64,000 bases of DNA from Aricia agestis (GCF_905147365.1 NC_056420.1:10922001-10986000), one strand, 5' to 3'; counted from the first letter of the stretch, positions 1-12,720 are shown. A program made the numbers and translations. Notes: generated from the sequence alone by a model not told the origin.

Positions 1-3000
1 TACAAATATTTCCTAAAAATAACAAACAAGTATAAAATCATAAAACAAAATCTATCCTCAAACCCTCATTTAGGGATCCACTCAAACGAATTCCAGCATA
101 TTTTAACTTTGAGAGGACCTCAAACATTAATTTCTCAATATTTCCCCGGGAACTCGTTATTTAGTTGCGTTTATTTGTGTCTCGCTAGTCACATTTCAAA
201 GAGAAATTTTTGACATTCCGTCACCGCCTATAAAGGTGGGCTTCAAAGGTGGGTTCACATCAGGCGAACCAATTTATTTATAATCTATACTCAAAAAAAT
301 AAAGACAACACAAAGTAAATTCATTGTTGTTAAATGTAGCTTTAACGATTCAGTGTCATGAAAAAATATGTAAATTAGTAAATAATTTAATTTCCATCTT
401 CTGTTTTAATTTAATCTAAATTAAAAATATTTGTTTCGCTATTTTTAATTGCACGTTGAATTTTTTTATTATTTTTATTACAAAAAATTGTACATTTTAA
501 AAAACATACAAAATATTATTGTTTATTTATAACAATTACGATCGTATCGTGTAACTGATGAATTACATTAACTCTCTCTCATTTCTTTCATTATTTAAAT
601 TCATTTATATGCTCGCGTATGTCAAATAGCGCAAACTACTGTTATTTTTGATTCCACATTATATCCTCTACATTTTCCTTCAGCGCTATGTGAACCTCTC
701 AGAATGTCCAGTCCTGCGAAGATCTGCATAATAACGCCGCACCGCGCCGGAGGGGCAGTTTTTACTGAAATTCCGTTTCTTTGTAGATTACTGACGGATT
801 TGCCTGGCGGATTGGACGCCAAATTACTTATGACATTGTGATTTCGGGTTCTGATGTTATTAATGGCTTTTGAAGCGTTAGAATTTGAGTTTGAGGGTGA
901 AAAACTGTTTGGACATCAATGTTAAATTGAGATAGAGGATGAGAATAAAGATTGGTAAAAATTAACCACATATTTAGTAAAGTACTTAAAGTAATAGCGA
1001 TCATAAAACGGATATTTTTAAGATGTGCTTACTTATGCTTGGTAACCTTACATCAAAACTTCTAATTAGCAAAAAACATAACTAAGTAATAACTTTTCAT
1101 TTCAACATTAATTCATAAAATTATCGTCACCATAAACTTTGTTTTAATGCCTATGAAGACTGTGATTTATTTCTCTTTATTTAATGTTATTGAAGAAAAT
1201 TATGTGGCGCTAACTGCAAATTATCAAATATTGCTTCATTTTTCATTCCGTGCTACTAAATGTTCAAATTCTTAGATTCGGTACAAAGCAATCTTACATA
1301 CGAGAATCTGGTATTTATTAATGATGATGAACTATCATCACATGATGATGATGATTAAAAATCTGCGCAACAAAAGTGTACCTGAGCGACGAACACAAGT
1401 GACAGCTTTTGCAACTCCCCAGCACGATGAAGTAACGTTGTTCACCACTCCGTGACGACTGACACTCACCACCACAAACATAGTGGTCACTGTCTTACCA
1501 CGTGTGTGACTCTTAATCCCTAGTATTAAAAACTAGATTACTGTAACATGTAGTTCAAGAAACGCAAAGTTACCTTTGTGTCCATCGCTGGCTCCAGTAC
1601 ACACGGTCGTAGAGTGTACACACGAAATACATAATCAAAGCCATCCGTTGTCATACCGCAACATGTATGCCAGTTTCGCTGCTCTACGGTCACGGCTTAC
1701 GAGTATGTCGTTACATATTTCGGCCAATAGTACGCAATATGACACGATGTAAGATTTCCTTTGTAATTTTCCGGTGCGTGGACGCGATGATAGCGCGTGG
1801 AAACAGGCACCTAAGCACGCATTGTTCTGGAGATACGGTGGCGATTGGCCGCCGCTCGTTAGGTATACCTGTACCTGTAATTTGATATTTACTACTATGT
1901 ACTGAGCCATAATAACGGTACAGTATCGTCCGTAATTTGTGCTGTACGCCGGTTAATATCGGTTGATAATATTTATAGTGATTGCTCGTCTTATCCTATT
2001 TCTAAAAATTACGCTTTCTGTAAAAGTTACAGTAGTTATTATCCTCTACAAAGACTGATTGATTGTTTTTGAAATTTACTAGAAAATTAATTGCAGTGTT
2101 ATCAACGATTTTATGTCCAAGTACTGACTATACGTCCAAGAATCAATTTTTTCTTTGCAGTTTTACTGAGAAACTCATTGAGCAATCGATAATGCCAATT
2201 AATATTAGAATATATATTATAATATGCTATTCTGAGAAATGTATATAATATTTATAGAAATGTAAACGATAATAAAAATCATCCATTGTAAAATTTGTAT
2301 TTAGGCTAAATTGCAATGCAATGACAGTTGAAATGTCAAAAATGGAAATTTGTATAAAACGTAATTGCACACCATTCATAGAAGATTAAAGTTGAAAAAT
2401 TCTAGAAAACGCGTATAAACAAAGAATTTAATAATACACTATACTATGTATGGTAGAGGCTCAAGTGATGGAGCGTAATTGGTTCAGCATGACCTGGTAT
2501 GAAAATATTAAAATTGTGATATCTATCCGAGTCAAGGACGGGTGTGGCCTTAGCTGTTAGATACATTTAAATGCGAATTACATATTATTCATAACGATTT
2601 AACTTCACCTAACTTTAACGTGAGCATTGACGAACGAGAACAAAAAATAATTTAAGATGGCAAATTCAAGCATTTGCTGATATTTCAAGAATTGGAGCAA
2701 TATTTAACAATGCCTAGAGTTATGAAAAACCCTTTGTTTCTAGTGTCCATCATGACGGACATCGTAAGTATTAAAGTCCACAAAATATTGTAATGATGAT
2801 ATTAATTGACTAAAAATACCATATCTTGTCGCGAAGGTATCAAAGAAGATAACTGATAATAAAAAAATATGATTTTTGTATGAAGGTAGACATAAATAAT
2901 GACTTGCATGCGAAGTAGAAATGTGCGGAAATTTTATAATATTGATGCTAATCGACCGATGATTATAATAGAGATGATAGTAAAGACGTTGATGATTTTA

Positions 3001-3092
3001 ATTCTGATATACATAATATAGGTACTGCGTGACTGGTGAGGCATGTTCAAAACTCGAGGACGTGATATTTGGCTATTATATTAGATGAAGAA
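1..3092. other. AT-rich non-coding stretch
   Basis: No gene is supported here. The open frames are short, lack recognisable domains and do not continue across plausible splice sites. A GAT/ATG-rich simple tract lies near 1318-1356. The 1600-1900 part is less AT-rich and looks like single-copy DNA, but nothing in it identifies a function. Confidence 0.55.
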
Positions 3093-3440
3093 AAATTCTT
3101 ATAATCTTAATATATATATTTCTTGTGTGCGTGTGTATGTGACTGAACTCCTCCTAAACGACTGGACCAATTTTGATGAAATTTTTTGTGTGTGTTCGTG
3201 GAGATTCGAGAATGGTTTAGATTTACAGTTTGGTCTACTGGAAAATGTTTTTTTAATTAATTTCTTATTTATAAGGAGTTGTTGATTTTGGAATGTTTTA
3301 CATTAGATCCGGCGGACGGCGCTATCATCGCATTCAATATTATTCTATTTCAATTTTAGTTTGTCCTGACAGATGGTGCTACGATTAATTTGAAAAAAAT
3401 TTTGTTATTCAATTCATGTGCTGATTAAAATATTAAATAA
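3093..3440 (+). mobile_element. Helitron-like non-autonomous fragment
   Basis: The start (near 3093-3180) has the pattern of many lepidopteran dispersed repeats: a TATA-rich lead, then a phrase on the theme of an actcctcctaaacgactgg core followed by a gaccaattttgatgaaatt-like segment. The same theme recurs at 4233-4632 and, inverted, at 33340-33425. No clear 3' terminus is seen before the next repeat begins at 3441, so it is probably truncated or invaded. The family call is from memory. Confidence 0.4.
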
Positions 3441-4232
3441 ATAACACATAGGCTACAATTTTAACCGACTTTCAAAATGGGGGAGGTGTTATGTTCGTTT
3501 TCTTATATTCAACGTATACTCCGCCGTTTGTTAACCGATTTTCATAATTTTTCTTTTGGTATATAGGGTTTCATCCCAATTTGGTATTATATTCAGAAAA
3601 GTGGTGATCTGATGAAGGATCCATAAGTAATCGAGGGAACTCCTCAAAACTTATAGGGAAACATATGGTGACTTCGGTTTCGTGAGAAGTATTCTAAGCA
3701 TATGCTACCAACAAGTAAGATTTTGCACCGAGATATACCTGGTATACCGTGGTTCGGAAGGTGCTGAGAGAATTCCTGATTCTTTATAGATACAAGTTTG
3801 GGAGTTTCGGCGTTGTTTTAAGAACAGAAAGCATATGCTACTATGCAAATTACATTCTTCATCATCATCATCATCACTACCATACCATTTCATAGTCTTT
3901 TAGATCGAGACTCGAGTTTGTCAAGCGATAATTAAAAAAAATCTATATCTACCTAATATTATAAACCTGAAGAGTATGTTTGCTTGAACGCGTCAATCTC
4001 AGAAACTACAGGTCCGATTTAAAAACTTATCTCAGTGTTAGATAGATCATTTATCGAGTAAGACTCATCATTTATCGAGAAGGTTATATTATATTATTAC
4101 TCTAAGACTAATACGACAGAAGAAACTCAGGAAAATGTGGGAAAAACGGCGGAAATATTTTTTATGGGAAAATGTACCTACGGATTCTGTAAAATTTCTA
4201 ATTTACGCGGGCGAAGCCGCGCGGGACGTCTA
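3441..4232 (+). mobile_element. Helitron-like element, copy 1 (3' end intact)
   Basis: This 792-bp segment is repeated in inverted orientation at 60979-61900 with high similarity over most of its length, so it is an interspersed repeat. Its 3' end carries a short GC-rich hairpin (CGCGGGCGAAGCCGCG) followed within about ten bases by CTAGT, the 3' signature of Helitrons. Relative to the other copy it lacks roughly 110 bp before the hairpin. It encodes no protein, so any movement would need a helicase supplied elsewhere. Confidence 0.6.
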
Positions 4233-4632
4233 GTACCTATATAAAATTCTCGTGTCACAATGTTCGTTCCCGTACTCCTCCGAAACGGCTTGACCGATTC
4301 TCATGAAATTTTGTGAGCATATTGAGTAGGTCTGAGAATCGGCCAACACCTATTTTTCATACCCCTAAGTAATAAGGGTTGTTCACCCTTAATTTTTGGA
4401 CGAAATTTTTTTGTTTATTTTTTTATAATGTGGCATTAAAAAATACATACAACTCTAAATTTTTACTTTTTTATCACCAACCCCTATAATTATTAATACT
4501 CGAGACTGACGGCGACCACTGTTTGTGCGACGGGATAGCCGCGATGGTCGTTGCCATGGTGCCATACTTATTTAGTCACTTCAATAAAATAATATGGGCG
4601 AAATACTTTATAAAGCAAAACAACGTTTGCCG
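4233..4632 (+). mobile_element. Helitron-like non-autonomous element
   Basis: It begins directly after the CTAGT of the previous element and ends at another CTAGT (4628-4632) after a GCCGGGACAG segment. The 5' part carries the cgaaacggcttgaccgattc-type phrase shared with similar repeats in the window. No coding capacity. Assignment is by terminal motif and memory of similar lepidopteran repeats. Confidence 0.45.
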
Positions 4633-4689
4633 GGACAGCTAGTAATAATATAAAAAAATTATATCAATTGATCACTGAGTGAATGTAAC

Positions 4690-5660
4690 TTAAGAGCCCA
4701 TATGACCCTAACTTGACTACATACATTAACCTAGATCTCAAAATCTGTAAGGTCTAGAAAACTGATATTTTGACACTAGTAACTTCAGTTCATAAAGATT
4801 AAATGCTCAAGACGAAAACACGATTACTCAAAAAATGCTCGATAGTTTCTTTTTTACAAAAACCTTGTTTGAGACACATTTTTGCTTGGATCTTCGAAGT
4901 TTGCTGTCTTTTCTTAAATATTTTTTAATATCTAAAAAGGTATTGATAAAACCTAAATTTGCTCAAAACACTTTTTTCATAATCATTATAGTTCGTCTTT
5001 TATTCAAGTAAAACTAACTCGGCGATGATTCCGCGCCGTCCTTTTTCACCTGGCATATGAAAGACGGGCGTGAGTGTGAAGAGAGAAGGACGATGTTTGA
5101 TTTTTAGAGTCAGGTGAGCTCTTAAAGTTAAATAATTATTTACCTAACGCATGGTAACCGCGCGCGGGAAGGGTAGCGGCGCGGTACCGGCGCGGGCGGC
5201 CACATAGGGTGCCTTGCCTAGCCGCGTAATTTACTTAGTGTCCATGATTCATGGTATTTAATAGGAAATTCGGAAAAAAGAGTACCTAATTTTATTACAT
5301 AATTATAATGAGAATCGAGTACCGAGTACTCTCCTTAAGTATTGAACATGTCTCACCAGTCATGTTGTAGATGTGGCAAGAGTTCACGCGTATTGCTCTA
5401 CTCGAATCGATAATTGTTCCGAATCGATTTCGATACACATACTAAAATCGATGTTATGGGACATGAACCTCCACGTTTTATTATTATTGGTTTGTAGGAG
5501 GTCTACTGATGCCCTTGGAACTAATAAAATGAACGATGTATAAGGTGTAATAAAAATAATACTTTGAAGGTGTATGTGACTCCTATACAGAGTTCACTGT
5601 AAAAGCACAGAATATAATATATTAATAGTAGTGCCAATTCATGATGTTTGTGCATTTGTC
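4690..5660. other. Non-coding stretch with a small GC-rich island
   Basis: No gene or clear repeat structure. Positions 5155-5230 form a short CG-rich island, rich in GCGCGGG and GGCGCGGG-type motifs, that stands out from the AT-rich surroundings. It could be a regulatory or single-copy segment, but no promoter elements were recognised. Confidence 0.4.
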
Positions 5661-5667
5661 ATAGAAA

Positions 5668-5903
5668 CATAGAAAACCGGCGTGAAACAGCGCTTGCGCT
5701 GTTTCGCCGAGCGATTGAGTTTACCGGAGGCCCAATGCCCTACCCTTTTCCTTTCCCTACCCTCCCCTATTACCCTATTCCCTCTTAAAAGGCCGTCAAC
5801 GCACCTGCAGCTCTTCTGATGCTGCGAATGTCCATGGGCGACGGAAGTTGCTTTCTATCAGGTGACCCGTTTGCTCGTTTGCTCCCTTATTTCATAAAAA
5901 AAA
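5668..5903 (+). mobile_element. SINE, 5'-truncated
   Basis: Same family as the copies at 28008, 30536, 36187, 57282 and 58904. It contains the GCGCTTGCGCTG hairpin, the pyrimidine-rich CCTACCCTCCCCTATT block, the CTGCAGCTCTTCTGATGCTG block, CCATGGGCGACGGAAGTTGC, and a final GCTCCCTTATTTCAT before an A run. The usual head beginning ACGTGGGAGAGCC is missing, so this copy is truncated. From memory it resembles the lepidopteran Metulj-type SINE. Confidence 0.75.
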
Positions 5904-8782
5904 GTTAAAAGTAACTCTTTCAGCGCTGCTATTTTTACAGTAAAACTCTTTATAAGATAATCGACATACCTACACACCCTAAACTATTATCAATTTGTGT
6001 GTTGTTACACCTTGTAGGTATATCTATTATTCTGTTAAATTGCGCAATTAAATTTTGCGATTAGATATAGGAACATAAAGAAGTTTCCTTTCTTTCAACA
6101 AAGAGGTTAAATATTGTCATTAATGAAATCGAAAATTCTAATTAAGTATATCTTATCTGAATATGATAGATTTTTTTTACATTAGTGTTTACAAAAAGAC
6201 ATTAATTTAATAGACAAAGAAAATGTCGTATTACGAATTGCTCTGTACTTACGAATTTTTTGTTCCTTTAGATAGAAAACTTTCCGAAGTCTTCCAACAT
6301 CAATTAATTATACAATATTTCAATCGAATGTTGTCATCGGTATACGACCAAAACAAGTCGCCGACCGAAAGGGGAATTCGAAAACGACAAAACGGGTCAT
6401 TTCATAAATTGACAGAATGGGGCATTCCATAAATTGACAGAACAGGCATTCCATAAATTGACATCGAACGGGGCATTTCATAAATTGTCAGTCGTGTATC
6501 GGTGACGGTAAATTGATAGAATTGCGTGACGAATCCCAAATAGGTGGATTTCTTCTGACTGTATCAGATTTTGAGTCGCGTTTTGTCGGGCCAGGAGTAG
6601 AGCGATTTCTTAAACGTACGTTTTACAGTGTAATAAAATATGTATATTTCTTTTATTACCTCTGTTTTAGACATGAACGAATAAGAGGCTGCTCTAAATA
6701 ATAATAATTATTATTATTGCTGTCACTCAAGCTCACTGTCTCTGTCTTCTATAGTGATATTATGTACAAATAATTAGGTAATAGTGTTCGATGAAAGTAC
6801 TGGAATGCTAAAATGCTTAAGTCCTTTGTTAAAGACTTTCAGAGTCTACAACCAAAGTCCACAGACTACAACTAAAACGATTTTTTTTGTAATTTACATC
6901 TTACTAGATTATTTACGCATCACTTCTGCGTCTGTCATGTTACTTTTCCAATGTGAGTCTCGTCTGCTTGTCTGGAATCCAAACAAATACAAGCAGACCC
7001 TGATTAATATGTATAATACTATAATTAAGTAACTAAAGTCAAACCAAATTATTTTGATTTTAGTGAGCTAATCAAAATCATAAAATCGCCTCACTCCTGG
7101 CCCCACAGGAGTTGTAAAAATAGTAACCACCGGTCGAGTTTCTCACGACAACCGCTTCGTTATTAGTCAATCTGTTTTATACAATTCGCCGCCTTTGATC
7201 CACTCGCTAGTGTCAATCGGCCCGCACTCGTTTCCACTAATTAATACAATCGATATTTTCGACTAAAACGAATTTGTCATTCCTACGATTGGATAAAAGT
7301 TATGTATGATAGGATTAAATTTTATATGCGTTATAAAAATATATTATGTTTTATTTCAATTATCATGGTATTGACCTCTTTACGAGTTACGACGGTTGTA
7401 ACTTATAATATCTACGAGTAGGCTGGTAATAAAAAAGGTGTACAAAAAATATGTTAATAATATAGAGTCAGAAATTCACTTTCATTCTGTTTTACTCAAA
7501 ACTACAAAATATTTTTGCTAAGGGGTCTTTAAACTCTCTAAAGTATCTGATTCTAAAATTAGACTAAATACACCACATGAACTGAACAGCATAGATGATC
7601 TAAAACGACGACGTAAAATTGTAAGTAGATGAAATTTTTAAAGTACCTACATTACAATACATTTTACATTTTTACTGTACTAAATAAGTACATAAGATAA
7701 GTAAGTACATACATTTTATAACTATAGGCGCAATTTTGATAAAAAGTATTTAGGAAAAAGGTGAAAAAAAAAAACTGGAGAAGTAAAGTTTTTCAAGGGA
7801 ACATTTCAAAGATTGATGATTCATAATTTTTAATAACAAATAATAATAAACAACAATTTTAAAATATTTTAGTAATAATTCTGCTAAGTTTTATGATATT
7901 ATTAATTATTTTTTATGTTCTGTAAATTATTTTTGTCATAAAGTTTATTTTATTATTATTATTTTGATTTATTGCACTTAGCTAGCTTAGAAATGACTTC
8001 TGGACGTTCAAATCAAAAAACATTTTCGTGCAACGTTTCTAATGTTAGTAAAATAGTATCAGTTATAGAACCTATCTTAGAAATTTCTGTGCCACAACCA
8101 ATATGAGCATTAACAGAAAATAAGAAATTACTAAAGTAATTAAAAAAAAAGCGCCTTAAACTTTCTTAATAATACAAACTGAACAAAACAAGGAAATTTA
8201 TTATTTTGTGATAATTGGGAACGATTTGGCAATTATTAAAACATCGTAGCAAATAATGCGAATAGAAAGCTAATAAATAAACAATCTAAGGGCAAAAAAA
8301 TACAATTCTGTAAAAGGTACGACAATTTACATTAATTTTCCAAATAAAACCAAATATTTATCGCGCAAACGACCAATTTGGGCACATTATGCGGCTTTTA
8401 TGGGGGAAATCGACGAATTTGTCGTGCAGAGTGTCAAAAGAACGACCAAAAACATGTTTTTGTTTATATTAAGTTGGCGTCAAAGCTATTATTGCAATTA
8501 AATCGTTAAAGCCAACGAAAATGGTACGTAATTTCTTATCCACGCATAATTATCGTAAAAACTTATATAATAATGGTCGTAAGCAATTACTCGAACAAAG
8601 ATGACCGTCGGCCGTCCAAATGTCCTCTACGTCAGTACGCTTTATGTTTAATTTTATTAAATTGTTTAATAACAATAAATATTCTGTTAATATTTCCTAT
8701 TCTATAAAAAATGGAAGAAAAATTAAAGAAGTCCAGAATTAAAGAATCAAAGATTCACACAGAGAAATAAAATATACTTTAT
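5904..8782. other. Non-coding stretch
   Basis: No gene is supported apart from the minisatellite at 6393-6491. The block near 7085-7270 is more complex in composition and holds TAAT-rich homeodomain-like words (CCACTAATTAATAC), so it could be conserved non-coding DNA. That is speculation without an alignment. The 7600-8500 part is plain AT-rich DNA. Confidence 0.5.
6393..6491. repeat. Minisatellite, about 25-bp unit x4
   Basis: Four tandem units on the theme GGGCATTTCATAAATTGACA plus 4-6 bases, at 6393-6418, 6419-6443, 6444-6469 and 6470-6491. Units differ by a few substitutions (TTTCAT/TTCCAT) and by 1-2 bases of length. An open frame over the first units is only a by-product of the repeat. 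Confidence 0.8.
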
Positions 8783-9199
8783 CGACGGGTGCAAAGTAAA
8801 AAAAGTCATCTGCAATTTTGAGTTTTTCGTTTTTTTGTAGAAACTAGCTTAAAATATCATGTTCTACAACATACCAAAAACAAAAATTCAAATATCACCT
8901 TATTTTTGGTACTTTTGTCACGTAAAAGAAGACATCTACTCTTGTTTTGTGAAATTTCACGATGTAAATGCGGATAACTACCGCTGGTCGTCTATACGCG
9001 GGACGCGCGGGGGTCATGTTATGCGGCATAAGCGGCTATCTGCCATATAGCTTTTTCTACGTTGCGATTGTGATTTAGATGTCTCAATTTACTTTTGCAA
9101 ATTAGTATTGTTTATTATGTTTATGAGTACCTATTTATGTTAATTCTTATTGTTAGCTATATTAATTGACTTCTAATTTGTTACTGTTATTTTTTACTG

Positions 9200-10085
9200 T
9201 TTTTTAATGTTCAGAAAGTCCAAAACGACTTTTTAAAGAAGTTGAAAGTTTCCAGAACATAAGTGATAGATTTATCGAGCAAAATACTGTGTTGCCCGAT
9301 GAAATTATTGAACATCTTATAGAAAACCTTGATGTGTCACCGATGAAGACAAATGAATATAAGTTAACTTTGTAAGATAAGTCCCCATGATCTGAATACT
9401 CTAGGCCAGTCACACCAGTTCACTCTCAGTCTGAAATATAAAATGATTTTGAAAATTTGTCGATCTCAGCAAATTAACAAATACGCCAACACCCTCAGAA
9501 TACAGTTCATCACTTCAAGTCCGCCGCGTCCAATATCAGTATTAGATCAAAATATTATATATTCTTTTTTATTAAACAGATACTTTGATCTCATATAATC
9601 TATGACCTGCTTGAGTTTATTAACTCAAACAGGCCATCGAGTTTTTTTTTTTTTTTTTTTTTTCTCACTTTTTTTGGTAAAAAAGTGGGCCCCGTGCGAG
9701 TTTCTTACGCCGGTTCTTCTCGCCGGGTTAGTTCCCGAACCGGTGGTAGGCATCATGTAGGACTTTCTGAAAACATTTATTTTAAATTTATTCAGAAATA
9801 AAACAATTTTTGATTTTTTTTTTTGATTATTTGAGTATATTGTCCCTCTCAAACTTTAAATCTTCTATAGACAACACCATTGATGCTTCTTCGGCGGTGG
9901 AGGCATCAAGTGAATGTTCTACGCCTTCCTCGTTAAACGGTAGAAAAAGACGTCAGTTAAATATTGATCTAAAGAAAAGGCGATTGAGAAATAAAGACAC
10001 GTGTATTGATACGAGACGTAAATTACGACAAAATTTAGGTAAACAATTACATCAGTCCAGAAATGGTAAATTGCAACCTGCGTAA
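9200..10085 (+). pseudogene. Transposase-like coding remnants
   Basis: Two stretches read like real protein. The first (about 9213-9375) gives an acidic peptide containing KRLFKEVESFQNISDRF and LPDEIIEHLIENLDVSP, then hits stops. The second (about 9855-10085) gives STPSSLNGRKRRQLN followed by a Lys/Arg-rich, helix-like segment with RRKLRQNLGKQLH, then a stop. A Ser/Pro-rich reading near 9478-9540 suggests the frame once continued between them. A T tract and a LINE-type fragment now interrupt it. The position between the TIRs at 8783 and 11229 suggests the transposon's own protein, perhaps the region after a DNA-binding domain. The family is unknown and the reading is an inference. Confidence 0.45.
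9642..9830 (+). mobile_element. Retroposon 3' fragment next to a T22 run
   Basis: A run of 22 T (9642-9663) precedes a segment with TTCTTACGCCGGTTCTTCTC and CCCGAACCGGTGGTAG, a pattern I recall from 3' ends of lepidopteran LINEs and SINEs. It ends in an A/T-rich tail near 9830. It lies inside the decayed transposon, so it inserted later. Confidence 0.45.
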
Positions 10086-10484
10086 CATCATATCCCGGCA
10101 TTTGCAAGTTCTCGCGAAGTTTTTCTATTAACTTATCTTTGACCGGTTTTGGGATCTCTGTGATCACGAGAAGCAATTGAGAAATCGTTGAAATAAAATT
10201 TCATTTTGTGTTCTGAAGAATCGTATGCACCCCTCCGATGGTGTAAAACGTCCCGCGATGCTTATGATGTTATAATGAACCCATCATGCTTACAAGTGCC
10301 AAGTACAAAGACTTAATAAGCCTCTGCCTAAATTATAATAATTTACAACATAGTTCCTGTACTGATAATGATACTGAATAATTTTTAAATTAGTTTAAAA
10401 TAATTAAAGTATTGACACAGAATTTCATTTTTGTTGTGAGAAAATACGATTTTTACGAAAGTAAATGAATAATTCCTAAGTATA

Positions 10485-10725
10485 TCCATACTAATATTAT
10501 AAATGGGAAAGTATGTTTATTTATTTATTTGTTTGTTTGTCCTTCCTTCACGCTCTAATGAAGAAACAAATCGTATTGTTTTTTGGCATAAACTTAATTG
10601 AAAGGATGAAAAGTAACATAGGCTACTTTTGGAAAAACATCATGTTTCTAAGGGAGCTTACGGGAATATTTGCAATTTACGCGATTTTCAAATTCCACGC
10701 GAGCGAAGCCGCGAGCAAAAGCTAG
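10485..10725 (+). mobile_element. Helitron-like non-autonomous element (TC...CTAG)
   Basis: It starts TCCATACTAATATTATAAAT and ends with a GCGAGCGAAGCCGCGAGC hairpin followed by AAAAGCTAG. Both termini fit short lepidopteran Helitrons. Length 241 bp, no coding capacity. It sits inside the 8783-11229 transposon. The flanks are A/T, as expected for Helitron targets. Confidence 0.65.
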
Positions 10726-11229
10726 TATTTCATATTTTAACTTCCTTCTAAATCGTGTACCTTGCACCGAATCGACAACGTAGAAAAAGATATCTACGCA
10801 ATTATGTTCTGAACTTGGTGTGTTTAAGATGTAAAACGTTTAACTACATATTTTAATAATATAACTTACTTTTAATAATAATATAAAGTGTTACACTTTA
10901 CGTAGTTACTGATAATCGTACTAGTAATCGGTAAAAATACTTAATAAATATAATTTTTAATTCCCACGTAGAAACGACCAAGTGGTAGTTAACTCAGTTG
11001 TCATATTTTCAAGCGCAATGTAGATGCAGACAACTACAATATCTCGTAAATTAAACATAATTAGAAGAAATTAAATATACATGTGGATTAATTAATAAAT
11101 AATGAAACAATGATGAAAATTTCAATAAATTTGATCGGAAATTGACAAAATGGGAGCATTTTTTCCTATTATGCGCTCTCCTGAAAAGTTGCTGTTTTGT
11201 AGATGACTCTTTTTACTTTGCACCCGTCG

Positions 11230-12355
11230 TTATGAGTATCTCTATTGTTAAACCTACTCAGAAGTAAAAACACATTGTTGTCACTCTACATTATACAATA
11301 TCGAGTAACAAATAGAATATTATAATGCAACATATTCTGAAACTCTCAAAGGGGCCATATAGACCAGTATTAGTTGGTAAGTATTGCATAGTTATTCGCC
11401 TGTCAGTGCTTTTTACTACGCTTTTATAAGCTTGGGATGTATGTATGTAACGGAATCTTTGAGCACGATTTTACCTATCTCCAGTAGTGTAATAAATTCG
11501 AAACTTTGCACACGTATTAAGGGCCAATGATAATACAATAATTTGGTAAGTTTTTGTGATAAAAAAAAGTAATTCGAAAAAATTTAGCAACACCAGCTTA
11601 CTTACATACATAATATTCTTAAATCTAAAAGACAAATTGGTTAATACAATCTTATCTAACAAAGATTTTAATTAAGATTCCATGTACATCGTGATGATGA
11701 GCACGTAATTATTCTATTCACCGCAGACGCCGACAATGACATTTGACATTGACATACCAGCATCCGCCACCAAATTTTAATTTTAACTTGCCACGTACTT
11801 GCTCGTCTAATTATAGACAATCAGACAGCCGAGGTGATCCTTTGTGCTCCCATCAGGTGATTGTCAGATCTAACCTTTTCGCGACAAAAGTAGCTGGACC
11901 CCCAATTGTATTATCGCCGCGTTAAAAACTTCGAGAGATACAGACGGAGCGTGCCAAATTACACTGGTCGTGATGGCATTGTCGGTAATCATTCGTAATA
12001 ACACGACCGAAATGGGTTTTTTGTATTTTGTTGTCGATCGATGTATTGACATTATAGGAATGATTGCCGTGACCCTGACTTATCATTAGAATCCTGTTGA
12101 CCGTCGGTTTGTCAAATTACGTTCAAGCGGATCTTCCTCCCGCCATCATTTCAAGCTTTAACAACGACTTTAAACTTAATTATAGCTTTAGGTTTATGAC
12201 CGTCAGTTTGTAATTTCGAATGTACGTTTTTGCCAAAATTCATTTATCAGACGCAAAAGTAACATCCTAAGATGGATAACGTGCATTGGATATGGCGTCT
12301 TTGAGGTATCACTTCTTAAAGTTTAAAGAGCGGTGCTTCAAAGTTTATGCCTTAA
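11230..12355. other. Non-coding stretch
   Basis: No gene or repeat boundary recognised. The 11730-12060 block is compositionally complex (for example GACAGCCGAGGTGATCC, TTGTCGATCGATGTATTGAC) and resembles conserved non-coding DNA, but only cross-species alignment could show that. Confidence 0.4.
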
Positions 12356-12716
12356 GAGTCTGGGTGCCATCGCAATTCTCATACAAACTTACTACCAAGA
12401 TAATTTCCCATACGATAATATTTACCATATTTGAGTTATTATTCAGCTTAAGATAGTAATTACCTAGGTTCCTGTACAAAGATTCACTGCAAAATATTAA
12501 CATAACAAAAAATATGAACGATTACAATATCTAGTATGTAAATATTGTAATCGTTCATATTTTTGGTATGCAAATATTTTGCAGTGGATCTTTGTACAAG
12601 AACCTAAGTAATTAGTAATCTTAAGCTGAATAATTACTCAAATATGGTAAATATTCTCGTATGGGAAATTATCTTGGTATTACGTTTGTATGAGAACTGC
12701 GATGGCACCCGGACTC
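12356..12716. mobile_element. Foldback MITE flanked by TTAA
   Basis: TTAA occurs on both sides (12352-12355 and 12717-12720). The element starts GAGTCTGGGTGCCATCGCA and ends with a near reverse complement. The inverted similarity runs almost to the centre (near 12535), giving arms of roughly 170 bp. TTAA target duplication is typical of piggyBac-like transposition, though the terminal bases are not the usual CCC. No coding capacity. Confidence 0.75.
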
Positions 12717-12720
12717 TTAA

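Larger units (their letters stand above)
8783..11229. mobile_element. Decayed DNA transposon with TIRs, 2.4 kb
   Basis: The left end starts CGACGGGTGCAAAGTAAA at 8783. The right end is its reverse complement, finishing TTTACTTTGCACCCGTCG at 11229. The terminal match extends over about 30 bp with few mismatches. TTAT flanks both sides (8779-8782 and 11230-11233), a candidate 4-bp target duplication. A weaker second inverted similarity lies inside (around 8985-9075 against 10770-11010), with AACTACC and TTTTTCTACGTTG words. The interior holds broken coding remnants and later insertions at 9642-9830 and 10485-10725. The superfamily was not identified. Confidence 0.7.

Noticed and set aside
6393..6491. 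CRISPR-like array
   Set aside because: Units are directly adjacent with no unique spacers, and the DNA is animal.
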